From Echinococcus granulosus (taxonomy: Eukaryota; Platyhelminthes; Cestoda; Cyclophyllidea; Taeniidae), in the NCBI RefSeq assembly GCF_000524195.1, contig NW_020170544.1, forward strand, positions 62,303 through 126,302: DNA of 64,000 nucleotides. Direction: 5' to 3'. Both the position numbers and the translations under genes were made by a program. Shown here in pieces: positions 1 to 12,824 of the stretch. Position 1 is the first letter of the stretch. Each line of letters starts with the position of its first letter. The notes beneath the pieces are model-generated. The model was given only the letters and a program-made list of their open reading frames with translations, was not told the DNA's origin and searched no databases.

Positions 1-1350
1 CGAGATGTGTTTGAGCCAGTGACACCCGGGAAACGAGTAGCTAAGCACATTGCCATCCCGACGTGAAGGTTGAATCGTTGCACTGCCTCAAAGTTGGCGT
101 CTATTCCTACCTTACCCATCTAATCATTCATTCTTCCAGTCATCTAGACATCCATTCGCCTAACCATCTATCCGTCTATCCACCCACCTGTCCATCTGGC
201 CATCCATCTGTCTATCCACCCATCCTTTCATTCATCCATCTATCTATCCATTCGTCCATTCTTCTACCCATCCCTCCATCTATGCATCTATCTGTCTATC
301 CATCCCCTCAGCTTTCCATCAATCTCTTATTCGGGTTTCATGGAGGCCGTATAGCTTATCCACGTGGCGTAAGCACCTTCGTAGCGGATGTTTTCCAAAT
401 GCACCAAGTTTTTTGTTTAATTCTTAATTCCATTCCTGTGAAACACGAGACTGTGACAATTGACAAGGGCGGACGCCGTCTTTGACTCATTTGCTAGGCG
501 TCTTCACGGATCCATCCAGCCGTGAGAGACGCTCTACTTCTGTCGTGTTTAAGTCTAGTGCAGAGGCATTAAAATCATTATAACTGAACTTTTACAACAC
601 ATCAACTAAAGAAATACTCTCCTAATCATTATTTTTACATACCATGCAGTCACAGACAGTCTGAAAATTCCATCCTGCGGTATGTCTGAAAGACCATGTC
701 TGCAGCCTCCCTCCCATTCACAGCAGTAGTTGTACCGCAGCCATTGTGCACCTCTCAGCATTTTTTATCTAATCAGAAAATTATTTTCAGCAACTGATGT
801 GGATGCTCGCAAACCTTGAGAATATTCGTGTTTTGTTTTTTATAGGATTTCCCATTTTCCATTGTAAAAAGTCACTTTCTCTCTCCGTCTCTCCTGATTG
901 GCTGATATCACCCGGAGTCTCCGACACTCCCCTAGCCCCGTCAACCATCGAGTGCGCCCGCTCTGCACTTCCCCACCTACTTACCCATACCCGCCAACTG
1001 ATAAAGACGTATTTATCTAAGTCTTAGACGCATGATTACTTCTGCTGGGAACTGGATAAGATCCAGTCTGATAGACACGGACATCCAGCTCCCAGTAGCC
1101 ACCTTTTAAACAAGAACAATTTTCGCTCATCCCATGCCATATTGCTTGAACCCACGTCATTTGGCCAACCACTATTCTCCAGTCGCCTTGGCATTGTTAC
1201 TAACACACCACCTGGTAGTTAATTAGGCCAGACAGTGAAGAAGGTAGATCCCCTAACAGCCAATCAGGGCGAGGGTAGCGCACGCAGTCACGCACGCCTG
1301 CGTACTGGACAGGTTTCCTGATTTTCAAAGCATTCAAGAGGGAAGCAGTG
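1..1350. other. Upstream non-coding region
   Basis: I see no supported gene here. The first 330 bases hold an ATCC-rich tract, and the rest is unique-looking AT-rich sequence. ATTGG/CCAAT motifs occur at 897-901 and 1260-1264. The second lies about 90 bases before the start codon of the signal-peptide exon at 1351 and may belong to its promoter, which is an inference. Confidence 0.5.
112..320. repeat. Degenerate ATCC tetranucleotide tract
   Basis: The stretch is built from short variants of ATCC, ATCT and ATTC (for example CCATCTATC and CATCCATCTG) with no fixed longer period. It produces an open frame rich in Ser, Pro, His and Ile, which is a low-complexity artefact. Similar tracts recur at about 22.2, 26.99, 33.67, 42.8 and 47.7 kb. 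Confidence 0.8.
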
Positions 1351-1413
1351 ATGATTTGGACGGTGGCTTTGGGACTGCTAGCTCTCCTCCACGTCAACTT
1401 CGGCGAAGCTGCC
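1351..1413 (+). CDS. Signal-peptide first exon, probably of the endostatin gene
   Basis: ATG at 1351 opens a 21-codon exon encoding a short, very hydrophobic leader (MIWTVALGLLALL followed by HVNFGEAA). This is typical of a secretory signal peptide with a small-residue cleavage site. It ends at a strong GTAAGT donor at 1414, in phase 0. The next plus-strand gene parts are the phase-0 exons of the endostatin-like gene from 7701 on, and a secreted collagen needs such a leader, so I join them by inference. The 6.3 kb between would hold further exons I could not place with confidence. One candidate is a 30-nt phase-0 exon at 5877-5906 (RNYYEDEGNT) with AG and GTGAGT borders. The leader could instead belong to another small secreted protein. 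Confidence 0.45.
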
Positions 1414-2824
1414 GTAAGTTTTTTTTGTGCCTTATTTGAGTTTTCTCTTGTTTAAGAGATAAAGTCGTTTAGTATTTAAACCGCTGTGAGAGAAGTTTGT
1501 CCCTTTTAAACAGAGAAAACCACTCAATAGGGTATTTTTTGGTGGTGTTTAAGCTCACCAATTGTCTTTTTTTTTCACTAGAGCAAAAAAGAGAAATTTT
1601 CCATTCGATACTACTTACAAACAGGTTTATATAAGTAGTCCTGTTCCTATCTCGTCCCCACATCTTTTTTAGTAGCAAAAAAGTCTTTCAAGCTTTCCTA
1701 AACACCTCTTTGATACGTTTTGTTATTTTACTGACTGCTTTAGGACCAACAAATTTTTTTAATCTGCATTTTTTTCAACAAAACGTTTTTCCTTCCACCA
1801 GTAGAACAAATAAGTCTTTTCTTGCCGTCATTCCCCTTCTGTACTTATTTTTTTGCCTTTTTAATGAACTAAAAGCACAGTTAATCGCATTCGACTACAT
1901 AATTGAGTGAAAAAAATGGATTGAGAACAAATGTTGCTTCACGGGCAGGATTTGATGTGGTGGTTCCGCTGACAGACACAAGTGTGGCCTCCCCACCTCA
2001 ACACTCCCACTCAAGACCTCTTCAACTCCGTTGATTGTTCTTTTTTCACTGATAAAATAAGACCTCATTTAGTTAGGAAAAAGTGTCGGAATGTTTAACT
2101 ATGTGCGCATTGTCATTTCAGGTTTTTGGGAGAACTACTCATTTAAGTAGTATATCACCAAAATAATTCGGTATCAAAAAGGTGCTAAAATATATGTAAA
2201 AATTTTCGCCGTTTCCTTTCCCTTCCTCCGGTTACCGGCTCTTGGATCGAGAGGAGTTCCTGTGGCAAGACTAGTTCTCTTTGGAAAGGGTAAAGGGCAG
2301 GAGGGAGGCGGACCCGCGCTAGTCTCCTTCTTGGGGAACGGAAACGTGCGCTCAGCCAGGAGAGGGGGCAAAAACAGACCACTTGTCACCTAAAAGGTGC
2401 AGTTAAATAAGCAATTTTACAATTCTGCACACCACACTGCGAAAAGGTCATTTTATTTACTTGGAACCGCAACTTTACAGATTTTAAAGGCGGGACGAAA
2501 AAGAGAAGACAAAACCACAGCGGGTGACTTACATTACTTTAAAGGTGATGATACAGCTGTGCACATATTTTATGTTAATAGTCGTGTTTTGGCAGGGAAA
2601 TTTGCAGGCGACTTGACACATTCGCCACCAGGGCTTGCTCCCGGAGAAGGCACCATCACTACAGTCAGTCAAGTATTTTGTTCTCTCAAACAAGACACCA
2701 ATCAACGTGCATTTTGTCCCGTCAAGCTAATTTTTCAAGTACAAGCAACCAGTAGGTCCCTGGTGTGACTTGGTTTGGGTAGTTGCTGCTATCGTGACAT
2801 GTCACGCGTTTGTGTCGTGTCAAC

Positions 2825-2840
2825 GTCACATATGCGTGAC
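2825..2840. repeat. Near-palindromic GTCACATATGCGTGAC, copy 1
   Basis: The 16-mer is flanked by ACTGCC. Two closely related copies occur at 8863-8878 and 24041-24056. The half-sites GTCAC and GTGAC are inverted around an AT-rich centre, so the motif could be a binding site or part of a degraded mobile element. Confidence 0.5.
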
Positions 2841-5800
2841 ACTGCCAGTGAATGTGGTGGAAACCACGCATTTGACAAATAGCCGACATGTTAAAGCAGT
2901 GTAAGTCTATTCCTCCTTTCGGAGCTCAGTGAAGGACTCCAAGAGCCTAACGTCTAGGTTAGACGTGGTCACTATGTTGTTGAGGCAGAAGTTGTTCTTC
3001 CGGCGATCGGAAGGTAATGCAACAACTGAGGAGGTCAGTGATTCAACTGAAGGTGTCCTTGAAAAAGACTTGAAGTTAATTCTTCCCCTACTCACCTTTC
3101 AACCATTCTAAAAGTTTCCCATTTGGTCGAGACGGGAAAAATTGAGGGGATATTTATTCCTCAGACCTATGGATGTGCCGAAACACTTGAGATGACCATA
3201 ATGCCGGTGCGGTTTACCGCATAACTCGATGAGAGGCTGTGAAATGTATGCGATTATTTATTGGTAGGATAAAGTACAGGCTGGTAAAGGGTAGTCTTCT
3301 CTCCTTGCGGCCCACTTCGATGTACTTTTTACTACTTTGCGCCTGTTCTAAAACCCCGTGGATATGGTGGAAGTTGCTCGGGCTTGTTGGCTGTATGAAA
3401 CGATGCATTGCCTCTCACCGACAAGTGTGGGGGAGGAGAGAGGAAAACACCCCATAATTCACCACCACAACCACATTTTTATGCACCACTGTTGCCGCAA
3501 CTTCACCGAATACCATGCAACAACTTGTACAGGAAAATTGTGCACCTTTAAAAGCGGACGAGGTGGAGAAGAGGAGGATAATGGGACGGAGTAGTTGTTC
3601 AGAGGCCTCAGCTGCGCCCAACTCGGCGGTCATCATGATTGAGATGCAGGTAGAGCCAAATGTCATAACTAGACGCGCTCTAATGTCGTCACTTGCCACC
3701 CTTTTGGTGTTTTTAATCTGCTCCCACGTTCAGACCTGCCACTCCTTGGTCGTGACCGCAGCAAGTTGGACGGCCGCAGCCTTTTTGTACATTTCAGACC
3801 ATTTGGCAGGAGAAGAACTTTGTCGTCCTGCTCATTGCGCAAATGCTGATGCAGCAGAGTGGAAAAAACATGTAATCCTCTTTCCCTCACCTCCTCATCG
3901 GTCTCCTTTGCTCAGACGTTGCGCAGCAATCTTCATCCTGACTAACCTACTCCCCTAGTGAATTACAAGGGAACAGGACAGAAATAGCCAGACAGACGTA
4001 AGCACATGGCGCGACTAGGTGTGACTAACACCCCCAACTCCCACTCCTGCCTTGGAAAGTAAAGTGATTGGATGCGCGAAGGGTCCGGAATCCAACCTAA
4101 GTGGGGCACGAGACCGTGATGCGCAGTTTGAATGGAAGAAGGAATCGCATTGTGCGGAGCAACAGTTACCGACTGAAGGGCAATTTGTCTACCGACGTTG
4201 AACTGCTTCGCAATTATAGTGCTAATTTTCTTCTCGTTTACTCGTTTAGTTACCAAAGAACCCATGTTACCTTATGAGTTCTTTCCACTGTTCAGTTTTG
4301 TTTTTAAGTCGTTCGGACATTTCACTAATTCATTTCTCCCAAAAAGGAATGGCATTTTTCTAAGTTTTGGTCCTTCCTAATTGAATAGTTTGAAATTTTT
4401 TTCTCTCTTGCGCATCTATTAATTATCTACCTAAAACATTGGCTAGAAGAGATGCCTTGCAATTCCGCATTTGGTCTTTCACTTCAAGCACCTTTGGTAA
4501 ATTACTAGACAAGAAAAAGCGTATTAGCCATAAAACTCTACGTCGTCCTCGTCGAAGGCGTAGCAACGCATGCCAATAGAGAAGAGCGGTCTGCCACAAA
4601 TCTCCTGCCAGCGGCTTGGACGGCTCCAGGCCTGACTGGAGGTCAGGTTGTCAAATCGAGCTTAAAATACGTGGGGACCAAAGCACCCTCCCAACTAGAT
4701 CCGCATTTATACAAACAGTGTTTCACAGAATTATGTGGTTTGTCTAACTCTTTATAATAAGTGGCAGTAATTCTTACAATGTTTTAAAGCTAAAGTTTTT
4801 CGGCTCCTACCCCTTATTAACTCATCTGAGATTTATCCACCTATCCACTCCTAACCTATCAATTCACTAATATTGTGTCCATCCAGCCCACATTCATCCA
4901 TTACAGATTTATCGACCTTTGAGGCATGCATCCTTCCTTAGGTCTACTTGTTCATCCATCCTGGAAACATTTTTTGGGAGTAATCACATCCATTGGTGCA
5001 AAATTAATCCATCGCTTGTTTTTGTATTCCACCCTGATTTAATTGTCTAGATTCTATTAACTTTAACTTGTGCACCTCGAATCTATTCATTCAACCAGCC
5101 TAGATTGATTCAAATGTCTCGAACTTGTGCGCACATCTACTCACGCATTCTCTGTAAAAATCTTCATTATCAAAACAGCCGTCCATCAATAGTATGGTGT
5201 TACTCAAAATTCTTTTTTAGGATCTTTAGGTTGCCTATAAATGACAGATTTTGCTTCCTAATTAGCCATAAGGCTTGGTCCCATGGTAAAAATACCAGGA
5301 CAAAATATGAATGTCTGAAAGACGTATAGCACATATGGTGACGTGCAAGGTACCTTATATCAAAAGTAATAACATATGACATACAACAACGGAATATAGC
5401 TTGGTTTGTGATAGTAAAATGAACATTAAATATCGGCTCGGTAACATCCGCCACATCAAAAATCAATTTGACGCCAATTTCCCGCCGTTGCCATGGCGTC
5501 GGCCATATGAGGGATAAAACAAAGGCCGTCGTAAAAAATGCCGCATTCTGCGACTCATTTACACGTACGTAGCCTCTTTCAGAAGCACTCTTTCATAACA
5601 GATTCATTCTTTTAAGATTCAACCAAAAGGCGCACATTTGAAAAGGCCGTTTTTAATAGGGAAATCGTCTTTTCCTTCTTTAGGACGGCTTTACAAAAAA
5701 GCTCTAAAAGCGGAAGATAGTCGTGTTTTACCACAAACTAATAAATATGTTTTATGATTTGAGATGCGTTTAAAAAATATACAATACCATCTTTCAAAGC

Positions 5801-7514
5801 TGGGTATTAAAAAATGACTGTCTGATAGAAATTGTGTCTGGAATATATTTGCTTTTTAAAAATTTTTTAACTATAGCGGAACTACTACGAGGATGAAGGC
5901 AATACGGTGAGTCAAATAGCTTAGATTTCTTTCTTCAAAATTTCAACTTAAAGGAAATAATAAAAGCTTTTTTTAAGTTTTGTGCACGCTTTCTTCATAA
6001 AACGAGACGTGAATTAAATTTGTAACTAATAAAGTCGGCCACATTCTAGCCACCGCCTCCGAAAATGTCAGTTCCGTAAACTTAACAGATAATCAGTGAA
6101 AGTTCCTGGGAAAGCTAAATCGCAGGGGTCCAGCTCGAAGGAGGAATCCAAAGACAATGTTTTCGTAAAGGCCTTTGATAGACTATAACATAATTGTGTG
6201 GTTCAGATGAGAATTAGAGGAGTTCTGCCAAAAAACATGCGTCATTGTCTCTCTGGGATTCGACCGTACCCCGTCGATTGCTTCACAGAGTCCATTACAA
6301 GCATCGATTACTGACCTACAGAAGGGATGAAATGGTGCTGACAGAACTTAAAGGCCATGTCAAGAAATGGAATTAGTAGCTGCCATGTGGTCGAGGGGGC
6401 CGTGTAATTAAAAAGTGACAAATCACCAATCGTAAAACATCCATAACACGCTTTAGGTTGCATTAGTTCACCAAAAAACCTCGCAAGTATCAGAATAGTG
6501 GAGGTTTGAATCAGTCAAATAAAATCCTTTTATGCATTAAGAAAGTCAGGAAAGTGACCAAAAATGTGAGAATCCAAGTGGTAGTCGATGGTCAACGTGG
6601 CAGCCATGGCCCTTCTCTTATAAGTCAGAGCCCCCTTTCTCCAAACCAATCCACTTTTGTCAGTAATGCGAAGCCTGATGAGACACTAAAGGGGGGCGTA
6701 AAACACCCCATTACTAGTGTGAGGCAGACGTGGAAGACTGGTAACAGTGTGGTACCAAACATTCAAGCACGTAGTCAAACTAGACATAATTCATCTTTGA
6801 GTTATTTTTAGAAGCAATTTTCTGACAAGATATTGCATTTTCCAGGGATTTTTGTGTAAACAGTTGGGCAAAGAAAGTTTATTTATTCCAATGTCGAAGC
6901 AGTATTTTTTTTAAACCAGGAAATATCATCGGTTTCATGAATGTCAAAATGTCTCGATGGGCGCCACATAAAACAGCATATCGTCTTTCTTTAAAAAAAA
7001 ACACGTTTTACTGAACTATTGTAACGCCACGGCGCCCAACTTGGGAGCCCAGTAGTTAAGGTGTCGATAGCCAAATATGGCTAGGGTTGTACCTGAGCTA
7101 GAGCTACTCCGCACGGCCTTGCCATATATGGTTTGAATCGGTCGCATTGCAGCTTCTAAGTCCGGCTACTGTTGAAGAGTAGCCCATGTATGTTCGCATA
7201 GCTTGACCTGAGCACCTCGATTGGCTGTCTCGAGCGGGGTCACAGAAAACGTGTGTGGGCTTATGCCGCAGCCATTTGTGTAATCGGTCCGCACGCATAC
7301 AATCTAGAAGGCCAATTTCGATGTGTAAAAATCAGTTTTAAACTTGTTTTTTATTTTAGATCTGTCTGTTAGTGCTTGGCACAAGCGATTACTTTTACAC
7401 GCACCATTCATCCATTCCACCAACAAAACTGTGATTTCCATTTTGATTAGGTAAATGCCATCTGCTTCGTGCATATGGAAACAGTTATATAAATAAGCGG
7501 AAAACTGAGCTGCA

Positions 7515-7575
7515 GACGCATAGCGCCACCCGACTTCCCTGAAGGCGAAAGGAAACGTAACACTAGGGCAGAGAT
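7515..7575 (+). repeat. Truncated fragment of the LTR-like repeat
   Basis: The sequence CCGACTTCCCTGAAGGCGAA followed by an ACACTAGGGCAGA segment matches the 5' part of the ~198-bp terminal repeats found at 12256 and 12825. The similarity stops after about 60 bases. It lies inside the putative endostatin gene just before the 7701 exon. Confidence 0.5.
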
Positions 7576-7700
7576 GCCTCAAAGACAGAAATGCAAGGCG
7601 CGAGGATTAAAGTGCCCAAACAGCACAAAATGCAGATTAAAATCTGACAAAACTGTCTTTAGCATCTTCGTTCGAATCTAATTCTGCGAGATTTTTGCAG

Positions 7701-10700
7701 GTTTTACCCCGAACTGCCGTGCCCATCTACGGTTTAAAACGCCCTTTTCAAAGGGAAAGCAATTCTGTGGTGAAACCTCTGGCCAACTTTGCCACTGGTG
7801 TGGTAGAAAAAGATAAACTGTGGATGCTCCTTCCATGGGTAACTTTTTTACGAAAGAATAATTTAACAAGTATGAAGGCGTTTAAATAGTAGTTTATGAA
7901 AGTTTCGAAACTGTACTGTAATGGGGTTCAGAAAACTGCAAAATTTCACACACTTACAATAAAGTTATAAATGCTGCAAAAAAATTTCAGCTATGCTCTT
8001 GTAAGACAAATGAATCATTGTGTTTTACTACTCAAAGGAAAGGCTGCTGTTGTTTGCACCAGTCATTTAAACGATAATTGAACGGGAAATGGTTTGGCAT
8101 AAAAGTACTTGGGGCCTAAAGCCGTCTAAAGAAAGCTTAGTCAGGCCCAATAGCAGTATTTCAGCACAAGAAAATCCGTATTGAAAAGTGCACTCGTATG
8201 CACTAAGCGGAATGTTAAGGTCAACATTATTATAGGCAAATTCAATAGACATAGTTGTGTCTATTGGAATTCACCTGCCCTATAAATGCGACTAAATTCC
8301 TATTTAACAGGCAAATTAACCCAACGAAATATATCAAAACACATTCCATGCTACTCAAAAAATATACTATGGAATTTGCTGATGGTTTCAGGACCAAAAT
8401 GTGTGGGTTTCATTGAGTTTTAAAACATTTACTTAAAGGCATAACTTGTGGTTTTATATTAAGTATTAATCCACCAAAAATCGTGACCAAAATTATCATT
8501 TTTAGTTAGATACACTCTTAAAACTAGAGATCAAAATCGACTGAACTCTTACATTTGCTCATCATTTTACAGAAACTTGGAAAAAAGGTGAATTTCCCTG
8601 TGCCTAAGGTAGGTGTCTTAAAGCTTAACATTTGATTTGATGAAATAAATAGAGGGGTCGCTCATTTAATTATATTATTTAATTGTTTTATCTGTGAAGA
8701 AAGAATTCATAGGACAAGGGCTGCCAAAACGTACCCCATTCGGAGGGAAAAAAGTAAGTGACTTTAGAATATAAAGCATGAAATTTGAAAAAGGAATACT
8801 AAATAACCAAAATTAGCCATGAACAGGTTAGGAGCTGTCGGATAATATTGAGAGGATTGGACGTCACACATACGTGACAGTGGTGCAGGAAGCATCTTTG
8901 TAAAATTGCTTACACTCGAACCACTTTGCGTGTTTAGCCACTTTTCTGCCTTTCCAAACATTTGCTGTAATAGGATATACAAGTGTAGTAATTCCTATCT
9001 CAGGTCTTTTTGGCGCCATACCCCTATAAACTGCAAGGTGGTGAACTTCGCGGCTACGCCATGGCCGAGATGGCCTGTCGAGAAGCGGGTGAGGCCTTCT
9101 TCAGTGACGGAGGTTTTCGAGCCCTGCTTACCACGAAAAACCGTCCTCTAGGAAAAATTTTGCCCCGTCATCTCTCCGTCCTGCCTGTCCTTAACCTCCA
9201 TGTAAGCCAAGCCTTTTGTACGTAGTCAGCTTGCTCAGTCTTTAGCATGGGCTGATGAATAAGTTCAGGTCGGAGGGATAAAACCGTCGCAAAAGAATAT
9301 TTTTTGGGGCATTTTGCGTAAAAATCACTAAAGGCGGTACTAACAATGACAGCAGTTTAATATTTTGTCTGGAAACAGTTTTTCTCCTATTATTGCTGGT
9401 ATTTGTGTCAAAATCTCCATCAAGAAGTGACAAAGAAATAAAATTCGACAACTGAGCCTACAAAGTACATGAGTGCGACATACATCAGTGCCGTCCGTGG
9501 GCAATTAGTTCATTCCTTTAAGTGGCTGCCTGTATCAATCAAGTAGTCTATCTAACTTCATGAAATAGATCCCAACGCATCCATTTCTGTAAAAAAAGAA
9601 ATAAATCGACTTTTCTTTGTGCCATCATCCTTAGGGTGAACTCGTAGCCAGAAGTTGGCGTGATTTTTTGGACGGAAGACTGGCAAATGCTACATTAATC
9701 TCGATGGATGGGATAAAGGACTCTACTGGACCTCGATGGTAGGTATTTGACCCTTTTTTCATGGATGCTATGAAACAAAAATATTATTCAAGGTTTAATC
9801 GGATTGTCGGCAATTCATTAGTTATTTCAAGGTCAAATCGAAATGTTGGCGTAAATGAACACGTCAAGGTCAATTCAGATTGTCAGGCTCGAATTGATTA
9901 ACTACCTGTAAATTTGGTCAAATGTCATACAAATCAGAAGAAATCAATTAAAATCTCGCTATTTTAGGCACTAATTTACCAGTGCGTTGATATTTAGAGC
10001 ATGTGATTTAATTTTGTGTGCTTATCGGTATTGGTGAAGCATATGGGCCACTTAAAAATACCAGTGAAGGACAACTTTTGGTTACACAATAGATAATGTC
10101 AATATTAGTTGTGCTTGTGTACTGGGGAGCTCAAATTCGCCTGCGACAGTAAGTGTCCTCAGCATTGAGATTTTCCCTCTGTAAGTGGACTGAAAAAAAA
10201 AAACCTAGAGCGACCGCATTTGCCGGACAAATGTGGAGCACTCCCAAAGTTTACTAGCTACAACCGAAATCTCGAAAAAGGGAAGAGCTAACCCCAGAAG
10301 AAAAGGGACTAGCAGATGACGTTACAGGAAAGTCTACCACAACAATTGAATCTATCCGCATCAAAAGGAGGAGGTAGGCATTAACTACTGCCTTATAAAT
10401 AAGTGGCTAGAAAATGTCTAAGCCTGCTTAATTATTGGCCAGACATTTCCTATACTAACTGACCCCTTGTTCTTGATTGAGACCTGTTAATAATGATCTC
10501 AAACCTTCTAATTTAATCACATCCTAGTTAGATAAGCGTCGCCATTTCATAGACTTACTGGACATCTTTTTTGAATCCATGCAGCATTTCTACCCAGACT
10601 CCACTGTAAGCTAAATGACGTTGACTTTGCAAAAACAGTTGCTTAAATTTGACAGAGGGTTCCTCCATCCATAGCACATCCAGTGAAACTTCAAAGAAGG

Positions 10701-11052
10701 CATGAGGCATATAAACCTAGAAGTAACTTTATTGCCAATGTATAGAGGGGCTTGAATGCCGGGAATGGGGCTTAGAGTCATCAGCACAAAGGTCAGATCG
10801 TAGAATTTCCGTAAGTTATGGAAATGAAAGAGGGTTTTCCTTCTCCAATACAGGGAATGGAAGTACTACTGGCTCGGTGATGGATACAAACGAACGTGCG
10901 ATCAGTGGACTTCGAGTTATTTAATGGATGTGGCCAATGTAGTTACCTTCGATTACGCTAACAATGAAGTGGTTCACGACGTTGCTTCATGTTCCTCGGA
11001 CCTCCATCTTCTTTGCTACTCCGTCTGTGAAGATTTTGACCTATTTCTGTGA
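7701..11052 (+). CDS. Collagen XV/XVIII-type protein, NC1 region with endostatin-like domain
   Basis: The exons I read are 7701-7838, 8573-8608, 8700-8753, 9004-9201, 9635-9738 and 10854-11052, all with GT-AG borders and consistent phase. The first two encode a stretch (GVVEKDKLWMLLPW) resembling the trimerization segment of collagens XV/XVIII. The 54-nt exon gives a basic hinge. The last three form an endostatin fold: LQGGELRGYAMAEMACREAG, then GGFRALL, LPVLNLH, SWRDFLDG, CDQW, and CSSDLHLLCYS near the C-terminus, in the family's order and spacing. Cys residues in MAC, TCDQ, ASC and LLC match the two endostatin disulfides. In other animals this domain is a matrix fragment that can be released by proteolysis and binds heparan sulfate. 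The stop is at 11050-11052. The collagenous part upstream was not located, so a short secreted endostatin-like protein remains possible. Confidence 0.85.
8863..8878. repeat. Near-palindromic GTCACACATACGTGAC, copy 2
   Basis: This copy is identical over 16 bases to the one at 24041-24056 and is followed by AGTGGT, similar to the GCTGGT following that copy. It lies in an intron between the hinge exon and the first endostatin exon. Confidence 0.5.
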
Positions 11053-11136
11053 AAAAAAGACTGCAGAAAAACGGCAAAACAGGCATCGACACAGGCACCC
11101 ATCCATTGAACACGCACACCACTTGTGAGGTTAATG

Positions 11137-11142
11137 AATAAA
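11137..11142 (+). terminator. Polyadenylation signal AATAAA
   Basis: A canonical AATAAA lies 85 bases after the stop codon of the endostatin-like gene, a suitable distance for its 3' end. Confidence 0.45.
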
Positions 11143-11451
11143 GCCTAAAGAAGCAATATTGCTGGGCATAAAACGTAGATTTGGTGTGAGCAAATATTAA
11201 AGAAATGCATACAATTTCGCACGTTTTTAAGAAAATCACACTTCCAACAGTGTGACACTTGTAAGTGAGAAAAATAGGCATACACAGAAATCCGTAAAGC
11301 CCATAGGCACCGCCAATAAAATAAGTCCAATTGTCTTGCTTACCTAATTCAAAAAGCGGTAAAAATGTGGAATTGTTATTGAAGCACTCAAACTAAACAG
11401 TAATCATTCAAGTTACTAGATAATATCACTTATAACAGCTGGGTTTGTATA

Positions 11452-12453
11452 TGTACATATACATAGACTTGACTGAAGACCAAAGAAGACACAACACTCG
11501 GGCAGAATAAGTATGTATTCAGCACAGAGAAGGTGTTTGGACTGCTGGCAGGGCCCGAAGGCCAGCCCACCCAGCGTGGTACAAGAAGGCAAATTCAAAA
11601 GTCCAAAAGTCGCGCCTCCCCAATGCCGAAAGATATGCAACCACTGTATTACAGAGCCTCCCTCCTCTTCTGAGCGTCATGTCCGACGCTCCCCATGGTC
11701 AACCTCACGCGTCAGCCATTACAACGTAGTCGGCGCTGTAAAGAAACATCCGCGACCCGACCGTGCCAGTCACCAAATTAGCGTGCAACTGAGGAGATAC
11801 TTGACCTCAAAGTCACTGACCCCTCTTGCCAACTTAACTGGGACTGGAGTTTCGTCCGGTTCCGAAACTTGATTCAGAAATGGGGAATTGTGCTGGCGGT
11901 TATGCCTGGCCATAGATAGGTGTAGGAACACTGGCAGGTCCATGGAGGGAGGGGGGTTTGAAGTCTGTTCCGCCTTACCACGTTGTCCCTACTTAAGAGA
12001 GTATGAGAAGTCCGTAACTAAACTTCCAGACGGTTCACGGCTAGTGCCGCTTCAGTTGTTAATAGCTTTCCTGCAAGACACGGGACTGGGATAGACGCCA
12101 AAGGTAGACGTCAGCTTCAACCCTCCTATTAGGGGTTATCACCATTCTCCCATCTGTAGCATATGCACCTCTTCCGCTCCGCTGAGGCTTATCACGCAGC
12201 AGTGAAAATTAGGATACATAACCTCTAGGATTGCTTCACTTTCCGCTGACACCAATGTAGCGTCCAGAGACTTCCCTGAAGACGAAAAGAGAATACAATA
12301 CTCGGACAGAATACATGTATTTAGCACACAGAAGATGTTTGGGCTGCTGGTATAGCCCCAAAGTCAGCCCACACAATGGTACAACAGTGCAGCCCCAAAA
12401 GTTCAAAAGTGGCACTTCATTAATGCCGAGAGATAAACCATCATCGTATTCCA
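11452..12453 (+). mobile_element. TRIM-like LTR element: direct repeats flanking ~600-bp interior
   Basis: Two related sequences of about 200 bp (about 11452-11653 and 12256-12453) stand in direct orientation around a 602-bp interior. Shared blocks include ACTCGG.CAGAATA, TTCAGCACAGAGAAGGTGT, CTGCTGG, AGCCC and a terminal GTATT.CA. The unit begins TG and ends CA, as LTRs do. The interior codes for nothing recognisable (the 119-codon frame at 11513-11872 is incidental), so the element would be non-autonomous and resembles terminal-repeat retrotransposons in miniature. A related interior plus right repeat occurs at 54.4-55.2 kb. Left and right repeats have diverged considerably, so the insertion is old. 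I did not identify a primer-binding site or target-site duplication. Confidence 0.55.
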
Positions 12454-12824
12454 TATGCATATATAAAATTCAACATAAGGCCGAAAAAAAAATCAAAAGT
12501 TGCATTTAAAAGTTAAAAAGCTAAAAGTAAAAAAGTAGCTGGATTGCTTATAAAACAACTAGATGTGCTCATGAACATTACCAGGCAACTTGAGAGCGAA
12601 TCAGGTACATAATTTAATAACTTTCCGATATTGAGAAGATGGCAGCAAAAAACAAAAGCAACTATTAGCATGAAAAAAATTTGAAAACTTCAGTAAGACA
12701 TGGATGAATATATATCGGAAAGTAGGTAAATAACTTGTAGGCTTAAAGAGGGCTATAATCATAATTACTGCCCCAGATCGAATAGTAGTATACAAGCCCA
12801 GGAAACCAAAAATTTGAAACCTGG

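Larger units (their letters stand above)
1414..7700 (+). other. Probable intronic region with unplaced collagen exons
   Basis: This is mostly AT-rich sequence without long convincing reading frames. Very short exons, as in collagen genes, would be invisible without transcripts. Possible pieces are 5877-5906, and a Gly-rich stretch near 6586 that reads GQRGSHGPS but lacks a GT donor. The open frame at 2397-2768 (123 codons) and the one at 3515-3958 show no family resemblance I can name. Confidence 0.35.

Noticed and set aside
63..485. 140-codon open frame rich in Ser, Pro and His
   Set aside because: It is a translation of the degenerate ATCC tract; the other frames of that tract are open too.
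2397..2768. 123-codon open frame on the plus strand
   Set aside because: I tested it as a laminin-G-like N-terminal domain of the collagen gene. No convincing motif was found, and there are no clear splice borders in phase with the 1351 exon.
3515..3958. 147-codon open frame with a possible exon ending at 3650
   Set aside because: It has an AG before 3532 and a GTAGAG after, but no family resemblance and no phase partner, so I left it out of the gene model.
6560..6630. Gly-X-Y-like stretch (GQRGSHGPS) as a collagen exon
   Set aside because: It has no GT donor after it and only three triplets; it may be chance.
7030..7150. tRNA-derived SINE-like sequence
   Set aside because: A weak A-box-like (AGTAGTTAAGG) and B-box-like (GGTTTGAATCGG) pair are present, but the spacing is too large for a tRNA and no second copy was seen.
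11513..11872. 119-codon open frame
   Set aside because: It lies inside the TRIM-like element, spans the repeat and interior, and has no motif.
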